DNA of 64,000 bases from RAM1 sp041905405 (GCA_041905405.1 JAYRLC010000008.1:1-64000); one strand, 5' to 3'; numbered from the stretch's first letter, positions 44,017 to 53,500 are shown. Made by a program: numbers and translations. The notes: generated from the sequence alone by a model not told the origin.

Positions 44017-45156
44017 TTATGCGTCAAGCAGGATGCGCAGCATGCGGCGCAGCGGCTCTGCCGCGCCCCACAGCAGTTGGTCGCCGATGGTGAAAGCACC
44101 GACATAGTCCGGGCCCATCGCCAGCTTGCGGATGCGGCCCACCGGGATGCCCAGCGTGCCGGTCACGGCCACGGGCGTCAGGTCCTTGAGCGTGGCTTCC
44201 TTGTTGTTGGGCACGACCTTTACCCAGGCGTTGTCGGCGGCGATCATGGCCTCGATGTCGGACAGCGGCACGTCCTTCTTGAGCTTGAAGGTCAGGGCCT
44301 GGCTGTGGCAGCGCATGGCGCCGATTCGCACGCAGAAGCCGTCCACCGGCGTTTCGGCCGTGCCGAACTGCGCGCCCTGGCCCAGGATCTTGTTGGTTTC
44401 GGCGCCTGCCTTCCATTCTTCGCGGCTGACACCGTTGCCCAGGTCCTTGTCGATCCAGGGGATCAGCGAGCCGCCCAGCGGCACGCCGAAGTTGGCGGTC
44501 TCGTCGGAAGTGAGTGATTGCTGCTTGGCGAGCACCTTGCGGTCGATTTCCAGGATGGCCGACTTGGGGTCGTCCAGCAGGCCGCGCACTTCGGCATTCA
44601 GAGTGCCGAACTGGGTCAGCAGCTCGCGCATGTGTTGTGCGCCACCGCCGGACGCCGCCTGGTAGGTCATGGAACTCATCCATTCGACCAGGCCCGCCTT
44701 GTACAGCGCGCCCACGCCCATCAGCATGCAGCTCACGGTGCAGTTGCCGCCGATCCAGTTCTTGCCGCCCTGAGTCAGGGCCTTCTGGATGACTGGCATG
44801 TTGACCGGGTCCAGGATGATGATCGCGTCATCCTTCATGCGCAGCGTGGATGCGGCGTCGATCCAGTGGCCGGTCCAGCCGGCGGCGCGCAGCTTGGGGA
44901 AGACTTCGGTCGTGTAGTCGCCGCCCTGGGCGGTGATGACGATATCGCACTTCTTCAGTGCGTCGATGTCGTACGCGTCCTTGAGGGTGGTTTCGTTCTT
45001 CGCCTGCGCCGGGGCCTTGCCGCCGGCGTTGGAGGTGGAGAAGAACACGGGCTCGATGAGGCCGAAGTCGCCTTCGGCCTGCATGCGGTCCATCAGGACC
45101 GAACCCACCATGCCGCGCCAACCGACGAGGCCTACGAGATTTCCAACCTTGCTCAT
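44017..45156 (-). CDS. asd: Aspartate-semialdehyde dehydrogenase
   Basis: Reduces aspartyl phosphate to aspartate semialdehyde for lysine, threonine, methionine and diaminopimelate synthesis. The 379-residue protein belongs to the gammaproteobacterial-type Asd. It starts with the NADP loop VGLVGWRGMVGSVLM and has the nucleophile Cys in GGNCTVSCM. ATG 45156 follows an in-frame GTG by one codon. It is next to leuB, as usual in Burkholderiales. Confidence 0.96.
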   Translation of the reverse strand: MSKVGNLVGLVGWRGMVGSVLMDRMQAEGDFGLIEPVFFSTSNAGGKAPAQAKNETTLKDAYDIDALKKCDIVITAQGGDYTTEVFPKLRAAGWTGHWIDAASTLRMKDDAIIILDPVNMPVIQKALTQGGKNWIGGNCTVSCMLMGVGALYKAGLVEWMSSMTYQAASGGGAQHMRELLTQFGTLNAEVRGLLDDPKSAILEIDRKVLAKQQSLTSDETANFGVPLGGSLIPWIDKDLGNGVSREEWKAGAETNKILGQGAQFGTAETPVDGFCVRIGAMRCHSQALTFKLKKDVPLSDIEAMIAADNAWVKVVPNNKEATLKDLTPVAVTGTLGIPVGRIRKLAMGPDYVGAFTIGDQLLWGAAEPLRRMLRILLDA

Positions 45157-45233
45157 CACTATCGCCCTTTCAGAAAGTTATCTGGTTTCCCCGGCTCGTC
45201 TGGCCGGGGAGGGCGCGCGACGAACCGGAGCTG

Positions 45234-46322
45234 TTAGCCCTTGGTAATGGTTTTGGTGATGGCGGCCACGACGGCGTCACCCATTTCGCGGGTGCCGACT
45301 TTGGTGGTGCCTTCAGAGTGGATGTCCGCCGTGCGCAGACCCGACGCGAGCACGTCTTTCACCGCGGATTCGATCCGGTCGGCGGCTTGGGTCTGGTTGA
45401 GGGAGAAGCGGAGCATCATGGCAGCGGACAGTATTGTAGCCAAAGGATTGGCAATGCCTTTGCCGGCGATGTCCGGTGCGCTGCCGTGACTCGGCTCGTA
45501 CAGGCCCTGGTTGCTGGAGTTCAGGCTGGCCGAGGGCAGCATGCCGATGGAGCCCGTGAGCATCGCGGCCTCGTCGGACAGGATGTCGCCGAACATGTTG
45601 CCCGTCACCACGACGTCGAATTTCTTGGGCGCGCGCACCAGTTGCATCGCAGCGTTGTCCACGTACATGTGGTCCAGCTCGACGTCCGGATAGTCCTTGT
45701 GCACGTCGGTCACCACGTCCTTCCAGAACTGGAAGGTTTCCAGCACGTTGGCCTTGTCCACGCTGGTGACACGCTTGCTGCGTTTGCGTGCGGCCTCGAA
45801 CGCGACGCGCGCGATGCGTTCGATCTCGGGGCGGCTGTAGCGCATGGTGTCGAAGGCTTCCTCGGCGCCGGGAAAGTGCCCGTCCACCGCCGTGCGGCGG
45901 CCGCGCGGCTGGCCGAAGTAAATGTCACCGGTCAGCTCGCGGATGATGAGGATGTCCAGGCCCGCGATCAGTTCGGGCTTGAGGCTGGACGCGCCCACGA
46001 GCTGCTCGTAGCAGATGGCGGGGCGGAAGTTGGCGAACAGGCCCAGGTTCTTGCGCAGGCCCAGGATGGCTTGCTCGGGGCGCAGGGGGCGGTCCAGCTT
46101 GTCGTATTTCCAGTCGCCGACGGCGCCGAACAGCACGGCGTCGGCGTCCTTGGCGAGCTTGAGCGTGGACTCGGGCAGCGGGTGGCCGTGCGCTTCGTAC
46201 GCGGCGCCGCCGACCAGCGCGGTTTCCATCTCGAACTTCAGGTCCAGGACGTTGAGGACCTTGACGGCCTCGGCGACGATTTCGGTGCCGATGCCGTCAC
46301 CGGGCAGGACTGCGATTTTCAT
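45234..46322 (-). CDS. leuB: 3-isopropylmalate dehydrogenase
   Basis: The third step of leucine synthesis: oxidative decarboxylation of 3-isopropylmalate. The 362-residue protein starts MKIAVLPGDGIGTEI and contains the metal and substrate segments YVDNAAMQLV and GNMFGDILSDEA. It is in line with leuC and leuD and 33 bases after leuD. Confidence 0.97.
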   Translation of the reverse strand: MKIAVLPGDGIGTEIVAEAVKVLNVLDLKFEMETALVGGAAYEAHGHPLPESTLKLAKDADAVLFGAVGDWKYDKLDRPLRPEQAILGLRKNLGLFANFRPAICYEQLVGASSLKPELIAGLDILIIRELTGDIYFGQPRGRRTAVDGHFPGAEEAFDTMRYSRPEIERIARVAFEAARKRSKRVTSVDKANVLETFQFWKDVVTDVHKDYPDVELDHMYVDNAAMQLVRAPKKFDVVVTGNMFGDILSDEAAMLTGSIGMLPSASLNSSNQGLYEPSHGSAPDIAGKGIANPLATILSAAMMLRFSLNQTQAADRIESAVKDVLASGLRTADIHSEGTTKVGTREMGDAVVAAITKTITKG

Positions 46323-46355
46323 GTTGCTTGTCTTTGTTGATTGAATCAGTAGCGG

Positions 46356-47006
46356 TCAGCCGGCCAGCGTCTGGGCCAGCCAGGGCTTTTGCGCAAGGCG
46401 TTGGGCTTCGAAGGCGCGGATTTTGTCGGACTGGCGCAGTGTCAGGCCGATGTCGTCAAAGCCATTGAGCAGGCAGTAGCGGCGAAACGCCTGCACGTCG
46501 AACGGGATTTCCTCGCCCTGGGGGCGCACGATGACCTGGCGTTCCAGGTCGATCGTGAGCTGGTAGCCCGGGAAGGCCGCCACTTCGTTGAACAGCTGGT
46601 CCACCGTGGCTTCGGGCAGCACGATGGGCAGCAGACCGTTCTTGAAGCTGTTGTTGAAGAAGATGTCGGCGAAGCTGGGCGCGATGATGGCGCGAAAGCC
46701 ATACTGGTCCAGCGCCCACGGCGCGTGCTCGCGTGACGAGCCGCAGCCAAAGTTCTTGCGCGCCAGCAGCACGGACGCACCGGCATAGCGCGGCTGGTTC
46801 AGCACGAAATCGGGGTTGGGCTTGCGGCTGGCCGGATCCTGGCCGGGCTCGCCCGGGTCCAGGTAGCGCCATTCGTCGAACAGGTTGGGACCGAATCCGG
46901 TCTTGCGGATCGACTTGAGGAACTGCTTGGGGATGATGGCGTCGGTGTCGACGTTGGCGCGGTCCATGGGCGCGACCAGGCCCTTGTGCACGGTGAATTT
47001 CTGCAT
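46356..47006 (-). CDS. leuD: 3-isopropylmalate dehydratase small subunit
   Basis: The small subunit of isopropylmalate isomerase. The 216-residue protein has ANVDTDAIIPKQFL near the N-terminus and the GCGSSREHAPWAL loop. It follows leuC by 18 bases. The small lipoprotein gene sometimes found between leuC and leuD in Burkholderiales is absent here. Confidence 0.97.
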   Translation of the reverse strand: MQKFTVHKGLVAPMDRANVDTDAIIPKQFLKSIRKTGFGPNLFDEWRYLDPGEPGQDPASRKPNPDFVLNQPRYAGASVLLARKNFGCGSSREHAPWALDQYGFRAIIAPSFADIFFNNSFKNGLLPIVLPEATVDQLFNEVAAFPGYQLTIDLERQVIVRPQGEEIPFDVQAFRRYCLLNGFDDIGLTLRQSDKIRAFEAQRLAQKPWLAQTLAG

Positions 47007-47024
47007 GTGTTTCTCCCTCGCGCC

Positions 47025-48446
47025 TCAGGCGAACTTGCGAACATCAACGAAATGGCCGTGGACCGCGGCAGCAGCAGCCATGGCCGGGCTGACCAGATGC
47101 GTGCGCCCACCGGCGCCCTGGCGGCCTTCGAAGTTTCGGTTGCTGGTGGAGGCGCAGCGCTCGCCCGGTTCCAGCCGGTCGGCGTTCATGGCCAGGCACA
47201 TGGAGCAACCCGGCTCACGCCATTCGAAGCCCGCGGCCTTGAAGATTTCATGCAGGCCTTCGCGCTCGGCCTGCTCCTTCACCACGCCGGAGCCCGGCAC
47301 GACCATGGCCAGCTTGACGTTCCTGGCGACCTTCTGGCCCAGCTTCTTGACGATGGCTGCGGCCTCGCGCATGTCCTCGATACGGCTGTTCGTGCATGAG
47401 CCGATGAACACCTTGTCCACATGGATGTCGTCCAGCGCCTTGCCCGGTTCCAGGCCCATGTAGGTCAGCGCGCGCTCGATGGCGCCGCGCTTGACGGCGT
47501 CCTTTTCTTTGTCGGGGTCCGGCACGCGCGCGTCCACGCCCAGCACCATTTCGGGCGACGTGCCCCAGGTGACCTGCGGAATGATCTGCGTGGCGTCCAG
47601 CTCGACAATGGTGTCGAACTTGGCGTCGGGGTCGGACTGCAGGGTCTTCCAGTAGGCGACGGCCTGGTCCCATTCGACGCCCCTGGGTGCCAGCGGCCGG
47701 CCCTTGACGTAGTCGATGGTCTTGTCGTCCACCGCGACCAGGCCTGCGCGCGCGCCGCCTTCGATCGCCATGTTGCAGACGGTCATGCGCCCTTCCATGC
47801 TGAGGCCGCGGATCGCGGAACCCGCGAACTCGATGGTGTAGCCCGTGCCACCGGCCGTGCCGATGCGTCCGATGATGGCCAGCACGATGTCCTTGGCCGT
47901 CACGCCGGGGGCGAGCTTGCCGTCGACCTTGACCAGCATGTTCTTTGCTTTTTTGGCCAGCAGCGTCTGCGTGGCCATGACGTGTTCGACCTCGCTGGTG
48001 CCGATGCCGTGGGCCAGCGCGCCGAACGCGCCGTGCGTGGAGGTGTGCGAGTCGCCGCAGACCACGGTCATGCCCGGCAGCGTGGCGCCCTGCTCGGGCC
48101 CCATCACGTGCACGATGCCCTGCTGCCTGGACAGGAACGGAAAGAACGCGGCCGCGCCGAATTCGGCGATGTTCTTGTCCAGCGTTGTGACCTGTTCCTT
48201 GCTGATGGGATCGGTGATGCCGTCGTAGCCGCGTTCCCAGCCGGTGGTGGGCGTGTTGTGGTCGGCCGTGGCCACGATGGAGCTGATGCGCCAGACCTTG
48301 CGGCCGGCCTCGCGCAGGCCTTCAAAGGCCTGCGGACTTGTGACTTCATGGACCAGATGGCGGTCGATGTAGAGGATGGACGTGCCGTCCTCTTCGGTGT
48401 GGACGACGTGTTCGTCCCAGATCTTGTCGTAAAGGGTGCGTCCCAT
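47025..48446 (-). CDS. leuC: 3-isopropylmalate dehydratase large subunit
   Basis: The aconitase-family large subunit, which carries the [4Fe-4S] cluster. The 473-residue protein has VVCGDSHTSTHGAFG, the first cluster cysteine in FIGSCTNSRIEDM, and the Cys pair in GCSMCLAMN. It is preceded on the same strand by the LysR-type regulator gene 26 bases upstream, so control by or co-transcription with it is possible. Confidence 0.97.
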   Translation of the reverse strand: MGRTLYDKIWDEHVVHTEEDGTSILYIDRHLVHEVTSPQAFEGLREAGRKVWRISSIVATADHNTPTTGWERGYDGITDPISKEQVTTLDKNIAEFGAAAFFPFLSRQQGIVHVMGPEQGATLPGMTVVCGDSHTSTHGAFGALAHGIGTSEVEHVMATQTLLAKKAKNMLVKVDGKLAPGVTAKDIVLAIIGRIGTAGGTGYTIEFAGSAIRGLSMEGRMTVCNMAIEGGARAGLVAVDDKTIDYVKGRPLAPRGVEWDQAVAYWKTLQSDPDAKFDTIVELDATQIIPQVTWGTSPEMVLGVDARVPDPDKEKDAVKRGAIERALTYMGLEPGKALDDIHVDKVFIGSCTNSRIEDMREAAAIVKKLGQKVARNVKLAMVVPGSGVVKEQAEREGLHEIFKAAGFEWREPGCSMCLAMNADRLEPGERCASTSNRNFEGRQGAGGRTHLVSPAMAAAAAVHGHFVDVRKFA

Positions 48447-48472
48447 GGTTTCCTCGTGGAGTGGCTCGGATT

Positions 48473-49423
48473 TTATTCAGTGGTTTGTCCGGTGGCCCCG
48501 GCGCTGCCGCGCAGGTGATCCACCAGCAGGCGCGCTGTGACGGGCAGCGTGGAGAAGTCGCGTGCCAGCAGCTCGATGCGCCGCGTGGCCCAGGCATCGG
48601 CCAGCGGCACGCAGACCAGGCGGCTGGCACCGCGCACAAGCTCAAACGCGCGCTGCGGCATGACGCCCACGCCCAGGCCGTTGTCGATCATGCGGCACAT
48701 GGTGTCCAGGCCCGACACGCGGATGCGTAGGCGAATCATGCGGCCGGCCTGCTGCGCGGCCTGGTGCATGGACAGGTAGATGGAGCTGTTGGCGTGCAAG
48801 CCCACGTGGTCGAAGGCCAGTGTGTCCACGAAGGGCACGGCGGCCTGTTCCCGCAGCGCATGGCCTTGCGGCACCACCAGCACCAGCCGGTCCTGCCGGT
48901 AAGGAAACGTCTGCAATTCACCGAGCGCTGCGCGGCCCAGGCCGCCGGAGTTGCATACGCCCAGGTCAGCCGCGCCTTCCTGCACGGCGCGGGCGACCTC
49001 GGTAGACAGGTGTTCTTCCAGGTCGATCTTGACCTCGCCATGCCGGCGGATGAAGTCGCCCAGGTCCTCGGGCAGGAACTGCACCACGGCCGAAATGCTG
49101 GCGTGGATGCGCACGTGGCCGCGCACGCCGTCGGCGTATTCGCTGAGCTCGGCCTGCATTTTTTCCAGGCCGAACAACACGGTGCGCGCATGGTGAAGCA
49201 GGCTTTCGCCAGCCGGAGTCAGACTCACGCCTCGGGTGTGCCGGTATAGCAGTGGGGTCTGGAGCGTGGTTTCCAGATCGGACAGGCGCTTGCTGACCGC
49301 AGACGCTGCAATGAATTCGCGCTCGGCAGCGCGACCGATGCTGCCGAGCTCGCACACCGCCACGAACAGCTGGAGCGAGGTCAGGTCGACGCGGCGGGCA
49401 AAATTGCGGTCAGAAGGCTTCAC
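48473..49423 (-). CDS. LysR-type transcriptional regulator
   Basis: A 316-residue LysR-family regulator. The winged HTH (about 15-75) contains LQLFVAVCELGSIGRAAER, and the C-terminal effector domain spans about 100-305. Translation appears to start at GTG 49423. Two LysR-like palindromes lie just upstream (49434-49450 and 49488-49504). Being upstream of leuC on the same strand, it could control leuCDB, but the effector and targets are not known. Confidence 0.9.
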   Translation of the reverse strand: MKPSDRNFARRVDLTSLQLFVAVCELGSIGRAAEREFIAASAVSKRLSDLETTLQTPLLYRHTRGVSLTPAGESLLHHARTVLFGLEKMQAELSEYADGVRGHVRIHASISAVVQFLPEDLGDFIRRHGEVKIDLEEHLSTEVARAVQEGAADLGVCNSGGLGRAALGELQTFPYRQDRLVLVVPQGHALREQAAVPFVDTLAFDHVGLHANSSIYLSMHQAAQQAGRMIRLRIRVSGLDTMCRMIDNGLGVGVMPQRAFELVRGASRLVCVPLADAWATRRIELLARDFSTLPVTARLLVDHLRGSAGATGQTTE

Positions 49424-49433
49424 GAGGATTTTT

Positions 49434-49504
49434 CATCGCGAATGGCGATGTGAGAATGCCATTTTCCCTCTTGGTTGATGTTCTCATCATCGCGAATGGA
49501 GATG
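49434..49504. promoter_or_regulatory. Two LysR-type binding sites upstream of the regulator gene
   Basis: CATCGCGAATGGCGATG at 49434-49450 is a palindrome (CATCGC, GAATG, GCGATG). A near copy with one change (CATCGCGAATGGAGATG) lies at 49488-49504, 54 bases further on in the same orientation. Both contain T-N11-A within ATC-N9-GAT, the pattern expected for LysR boxes. They lie just upstream of the LysR gene, so autoregulation is likely; the divergent TPR-GT gene at 49630 could also respond. Confidence 0.65.
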
Positions 49505-49629
49505 ACTCTGTTGCCGGAAGGGGTGGGCCAAGTCGGTTCTTCAGGCCGCGCGTCGCCGCCATCCGACGAGCCGATGTCTGTCGCCACGCCCGTAGAATGA
49601 ATTGATACTTTCAAGTTACTGGCGTAAGC

Positions 49630-51012
49630 ATGAGCATGGATGTCGACGCTTTCCATCAATCCCTGTGGCGGTGCGATCTGGATGCCGCAGCCGCGCTTCT
49701 GGACAGCGTTCATTCGCAGGAGTCGGGCAGCCCCGACTACCTGAAACATCGGGCGGACCTGCTGCATCGCGCCAGTGACTTTGCTGCCGCGCTGGAGCTT
49801 TACCTTGAGCTCGGCAAGGTTCATCCGTCCTATCTGTGGCATCGCTATCCGCTCGTCGATGCCTGCGCGCATCTGGGCCTTGGCTCGCTTGCCGTTTCGG
49901 AGCTGCAGAGCATGGTCGAAAGGTCGACGCTACCGGCGGGTGTAGCCAATCAGATCTTTGCCGAAGGGTGGATGCCGCTGGGCATGGACGCTGAGATCCA
50001 GTCGCTGGATCGCAACCACAGCCACGGACCGTCTGACCAGCAGATGCTGCTGATGATGCAGGGGCAAAGCCGGATGCGCAGCGCGGGTATCGCCGCAGGT
50101 CTGCCGGACTACCGCGCGGGCTATTGCGTGCCGGACGCCTGGCGCATGTCCTATCCGCAAATGGCACATGAGCTGCCTTCGTATTGGTATGGACAGCACG
50201 AGTTGCCTCGCCAGCTCGTCGTTCAAGGCCGTGGCGGAATGGGAGACTATCTGCAATGGCTGCGCTATGTGCCTCTGCTGGAAGCCATGGGCGTCACTGT
50301 CCAGTACGGCCAGGCCCTGCCGGGACTGCAATGCCTTCCGGTGGAAGATGACCGCGGCGTAAGGGCCCTGCATGAGTATGGCTATTACCTGGGCGGCGCC
50401 GGGACGTCCCTGTGGACGGACCCGTTCACGCTGTTCGCAGCGCTGTTTCCTGTCGTCGGGTACGCCGCCGCGCCGCGCTATCTGGCGCTGACCCATCCGA
50501 AGAGGACCGCACTCTTGCAGGCGCAGGTGCGTCGCCAGGCCGGTGGCAAGCCTTGCGTGGGCCTGTTCTGGTCGGCCAACGAAAGCCCGGGCCCGTTCGG
50601 TGGCCGTAGCCTGACGTTGCAGCACCTGTCTGCACTGCTGGAGATGGAGGACGTGCATTGGGTGATCTTCCAGCGCGGATGCCAGCGCGAGCGCTGGTTG
50701 CGGGACGAGCGATGCACTGACGCGGCCCGGTACACGACCGTGCCCGCATCTATGTCTTATGGCGACAGCATTGGTTTTGCGTCGCAGCTGGATGCGCTCG
50801 TATGTATCGATAGCGGCTTGCTGCATGCCTGCGCCGCCCTGGCCACGCCGTGCGTGCTTGTGGGCAATGTGGCGACCGAATGGCGTTGGGAGTCCGGAGC
50901 CCGGACCGGCTGGTATCCCACGGTGTCGATCGTGCGCGCGCCGCGGCTGGGCGCCTGGGGTGAGGCCGCCAGCGAGGTGGGCCGTACGCTTGGCAGGATT
51001 CTGCCCCGATGA
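49630..51012 (+). CDS. TPR domain plus GT-B glycosyltransferase-like protein
   Basis: A 460-residue cytoplasmic protein. The N-terminal 120 or so residues look like degenerate TPR helices (LKHRADLLHRASDFAAALEL). The C-terminal part resembles family 9-like GT-B domains of TPR proteins: VQGRGGMGDYLQWLRYVPLL (about 198-217), CVGLFWSANE and LVCIDSGLLHACAALATPCV. TPR-GT proteins such as FlmG of Caulobacter glycosylate flagellin with pseudaminic acid. That role here is inference, supported by the pse operon in the same window. It is a single-gene unit with somewhat lower G+C than its neighbours. Confidence 0.65.
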   Translation: MSMDVDAFHQSLWRCDLDAAAALLDSVHSQESGSPDYLKHRADLLHRASDFAAALELYLELGKVHPSYLWHRYPLVDACAHLGLGSLAVSELQSMVERSTLPAGVANQIFAEGWMPLGMDAEIQSLDRNHSHGPSDQQMLLMMQGQSRMRSAGIAAGLPDYRAGYCVPDAWRMSYPQMAHELPSYWYGQHELPRQLVVQGRGGMGDYLQWLRYVPLLEAMGVTVQYGQALPGLQCLPVEDDRGVRALHEYGYYLGGAGTSLWTDPFTLFAALFPVVGYAAAPRYLALTHPKRTALLQAQVRRQAGGKPCVGLFWSANESPGPFGGRSLTLQHLSALLEMEDVHWVIFQRGCQRERWLRDERCTDAARYTTVPASMSYGDSIGFASQLDALVCIDSGLLHACAALATPCVLVGNVATEWRWESGARTGWYPTVSIVRAPRLGAWGEAASEVGRTLGRILPR

Positions 51013-51045
51013 TTTTGGGGTGCGGCGCATACCCTCGTGGGCATG

Positions 51046-51070
51046 AAAAAGGCCCGCGCAAGGCGGGCCT
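51046..51070 (-). terminator. Rho-independent terminator after gltA
   Basis: Reading on the minus strand, AGGCCCGC (51070-51063), a 5-base loop and GCGGGCCT (51057-51050) form a perfect 8-bp stem followed by a run of T down to 51046. It lies 19 bases after the gltA stop and ends the sdh-gltA transcript. It also sits 34 bases after the plus-strand TPR-GT gene and could work for both. Confidence 0.85.
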
Positions 51071-51088
51071 CGACGGGGCGCGGAATGT

Positions 51089-52399
51089 TCAGCGCTGTCC
51101 GATCGGCTTGACGTCGCGGCGCGTCGAACCCGTGAACAGCTGGCGCGGACGGCCGATCTTGTACTCGGGGTCGCCGATCATTTCATTGAGCTGCGCAATC
51201 CAGCCCACGGTGCGGGCCAGCGCGAAGATCGCCGTGAACAGCGACACGGGGATGCCGATGGCGCGCTGCACGATGCCCGAATAGAAGTCCACGTTCGGGT
51301 AGAGCTTGCGCTGCACGAAGTAGTCGTCTTCCAGGGCGATCTTTTCCAGCGCCATGGCCAGCTTGAACAGCGGGTCGTTTTCCAGGCCCAGCTCGCCCAG
51401 CACTTCCTTGCAGGTTTCCTGCATGAGCTTGGCGCGCGGGTCGTAGTTCTTGTACACGCGGTGGCCGAAGCCCATGAGCTTCACGCCGGAGGACTTGTCC
51501 TTGACCTTTTCCATGAAGTCGCCGACCTTGGCGACACCGCCCATGGCCTGGATTTCTTCCAGCATGTTCAGGCACGCCTCGTTGGCGCCGCCGTGGGCCG
51601 GACCCCACAGGCAGGCCACGCCCGCGGCAATCGCCGCGAACGGGTTGGTTCCGGACGAGCCGCACAGGCGCACGGTGGAGGTGGATGCGTTTTGCTCGTG
51701 GTCGGCGTGCAGGATGAAGATGCGGTCCAGCGCCTTTTCGATGATGGGGCTGACCTTGTACTCCTCGCACGGCGTGGCGAACATCATGTGCAGGAAGTTG
51801 CCGGCGTAGCTCAGCGAATTCTTGGGGTACATGTACGGCTGGCCGATGCTGTACTTGTAGGCCATGGCGACCAGCGTGGGCATCTTGGCGATCAGGCGGA
51901 TCGCCGCGATCTCGCGGTGCTGCGGGTTGTTGATGTCGGTGCTGTCGTGATAGAACGCCGACAGGCCACCCACCAGGCCGGTCATGACGGCCATGGGGTG
52001 CGCGTCACGGCGGAAGCCGCGCAGGAAGAACTGCATCTGCTCGTTGACCATGGTGTGGTTGGTCACGCGCGAAACGAAGTCGGTCTTCTGCGCTTCGTTG
52101 GGCAGCTCTCCGTACAGCAGCAGGTGGCAGGTTTCCAGGAAGTCGCAGTTCACCGCGAGCTGCTCGATGGGGTAGCCGCGGTACAGCAGCTCGCCCTTGT
52201 CGCCGTCGATGTAGGTGATGGCCGATTGCGTTGCCGCTGTGGACAGGAAGCCCGGGTCATAGGTGAACATGCCGGTCTGCGCATACAGCTTGCGGATGTC
52301 GATGACGTCCGGGCCGATGCTGCCGTGGTACACGGGCAGGTCGACGCTGGGACTGCCGTTGGAAAACGACAGGGTGGCTTTGTTGTCGGCAAGTTTCAT
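51089..52399 (-). CDS. gltA: Citrate synthase (type II, hexameric)
   Basis: The entry enzyme of the TCA cycle. The 436-residue length and the N-terminal extension (ADNKATLSF) are typical of the NADH-sensitive Gram-negative type. The catalytic His is in GPAHGGANEAC and GFGHRVYKNYDPRA is present. ATG 52399 with AGGAAACC upstream is chosen; the frame extends ten codons further upstream without support. It is the last gene of the sdhCDAB-sdhE-gltA run. Confidence 0.97.
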   Translation of the reverse strand: MKLADNKATLSFSNGSPSVDLPVYHGSIGPDVIDIRKLYAQTGMFTYDPGFLSTAATQSAITYIDGDKGELLYRGYPIEQLAVNCDFLETCHLLLYGELPNEAQKTDFVSRVTNHTMVNEQMQFFLRGFRRDAHPMAVMTGLVGGLSAFYHDSTDINNPQHREIAAIRLIAKMPTLVAMAYKYSIGQPYMYPKNSLSYAGNFLHMMFATPCEEYKVSPIIEKALDRIFILHADHEQNASTSTVRLCGSSGTNPFAAIAAGVACLWGPAHGGANEACLNMLEEIQAMGGVAKVGDFMEKVKDKSSGVKLMGFGHRVYKNYDPRAKLMQETCKEVLGELGLENDPLFKLAMALEKIALEDDYFVQRKLYPNVDFYSGIVQRAIGIPVSLFTAIFALARTVGWIAQLNEMIGDPEYKIGRPRQLFTGSTRRDVKPIGQR

Positions 52400-52465
52400 T
52401 TCCGGTTTCCTAGAGAGTTGCTTTCCCAATCATCTGGCACTGTGCGGTCCCGTGGCGTCGGGGCT

Positions 52466-52729
52466 TCAGGTCCGCAGCAGTTCCAGCACTTGTCTGACTT
52501 CTTCTGTATTTGTTTCGCCCTGCGGTTCACTGCGCCGAAGCAGCAGGTCCAGCAGGTCGTTGTCTGCCAAATCCATCAACACGTTCAGGCCTTCGGCCTG
52601 CGACACGGTCAGCTGCGATCCGTGCCGGGTGAAGAACCGCTCGATGAACAGGTCGTTTTCGAGCAGGCCGCGGCGGCATCGCCACTTCAGCTTGCTCAGT
52701 GCCCGTTCGTCGAGTAGCTCTTCAGTCAT
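52466..52729 (-). CDS. sdhE: FAD assembly factor SdhE
   Basis: An 87-residue helical protein that promotes covalent attachment of FAD to SdhA. The conserved RGLLENDLFIERFF region (about 20-33) holds the RGxxE motif. It lies between sdhB and gltA. The long open frame upstream is a shadow of sdhB. Confidence 0.93.
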   Translation of the reverse strand: MTEELLDERALSKLKWRCRRGLLENDLFIERFFTRHGSQLTVSQAEGLNVLMDLADNDLLDLLLRRSEPQGETNTEEVRQVLELLRT

Positions 52730-52740
52730 GTCCTGGATGG

Positions 52741-53445
52741 TCACACCGCGCGGCGGACCATCAACTCCTTGATCTTGCCGATCGCCATGGTCGGGTTCAG
52801 TCCCTTCGGGCACACATCCACGCAGTTCATGATGGTGTGGCAGCGGAACAGGCGATACGGGTCCTCGAGGTTGTCCAGGCGGTCGGCGGTGGCTTCGTCG
52901 CGGCTGTCGGCGATGAAGCGGTAGGCCTGCAGCAGGCCGGCGGGGCCCACGAACTTGTCCGGGTTCCACCAGAAGCTCGGGCAGCTGGTGGAGCAGCTCG
53001 CGCACAGGATGCACTCGTACAGGCCGTTGAGTTCCTCGCGTTCCTCGGGCGACTGCAGGCGCTCGGTTTCGGGCGGCACGTTGTCGTTGACCAGGTACGG
53101 CTTGATCGAGTTGTACTGCTTGAAGAACTGCGTCATGTCCACGATCAGGTCGCGGATCACGGGCAGGCCCGGCAGCGGCTTGAGCACGATGGTGCCCTTG
53201 AGCGTGTTCATGTTGGTCAGGCACGCCAGGCCGTTCTTGCCGTTGATGTTCATGGCGTCGGAGCCGCAGACGCCTTCGCGGCACGAGCGGCGGAACGACA
53301 GCGTGGGGTCCTGCGCCTTGAGCTTCATCAGCGCGTCCAGCAGCATGCGCTCGTGGCCGTCGAGCTCGATCTCGACGGTCTGCATGTAGGGCTTGGCGTC
53401 CTTGTCCGGGTCATAACGGTAGATCTGGAAAGTGCGTTTTTGCAT
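52741..53445 (-). CDS. sdhB: Succinate dehydrogenase iron-sulfur subunit
   Basis: Carries the [2Fe-2S], [4Fe-4S] and [3Fe-4S] clusters of complex II. The 234-residue protein shows the plant-type ferredoxin Cys set (SCREGVCGSDAM and a later GLAC), then CILCASCSTSCP and CHTIMNCVDVCPKGLNP. Cluster ligands appear complete. It lies 55 bases after sdhA. Confidence 0.97.
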   Translation of the reverse strand: MQKRTFQIYRYDPDKDAKPYMQTVEIELDGHERMLLDALMKLKAQDPTLSFRRSCREGVCGSDAMNINGKNGLACLTNMNTLKGTIVLKPLPGLPVIRDLIVDMTQFFKQYNSIKPYLVNDNVPPETERLQSPEEREELNGLYECILCASCSTSCPSFWWNPDKFVGPAGLLQAYRFIADSRDEATADRLDNLEDPYRLFRCHTIMNCVDVCPKGLNPTMAIGKIKELMVRRAV

Positions 53446-53500
53446 GGTGGGTGTCCGTTCTTTGAATCTAGGCGCTTTGCGTCGGGTGCGGAAGTACGTA

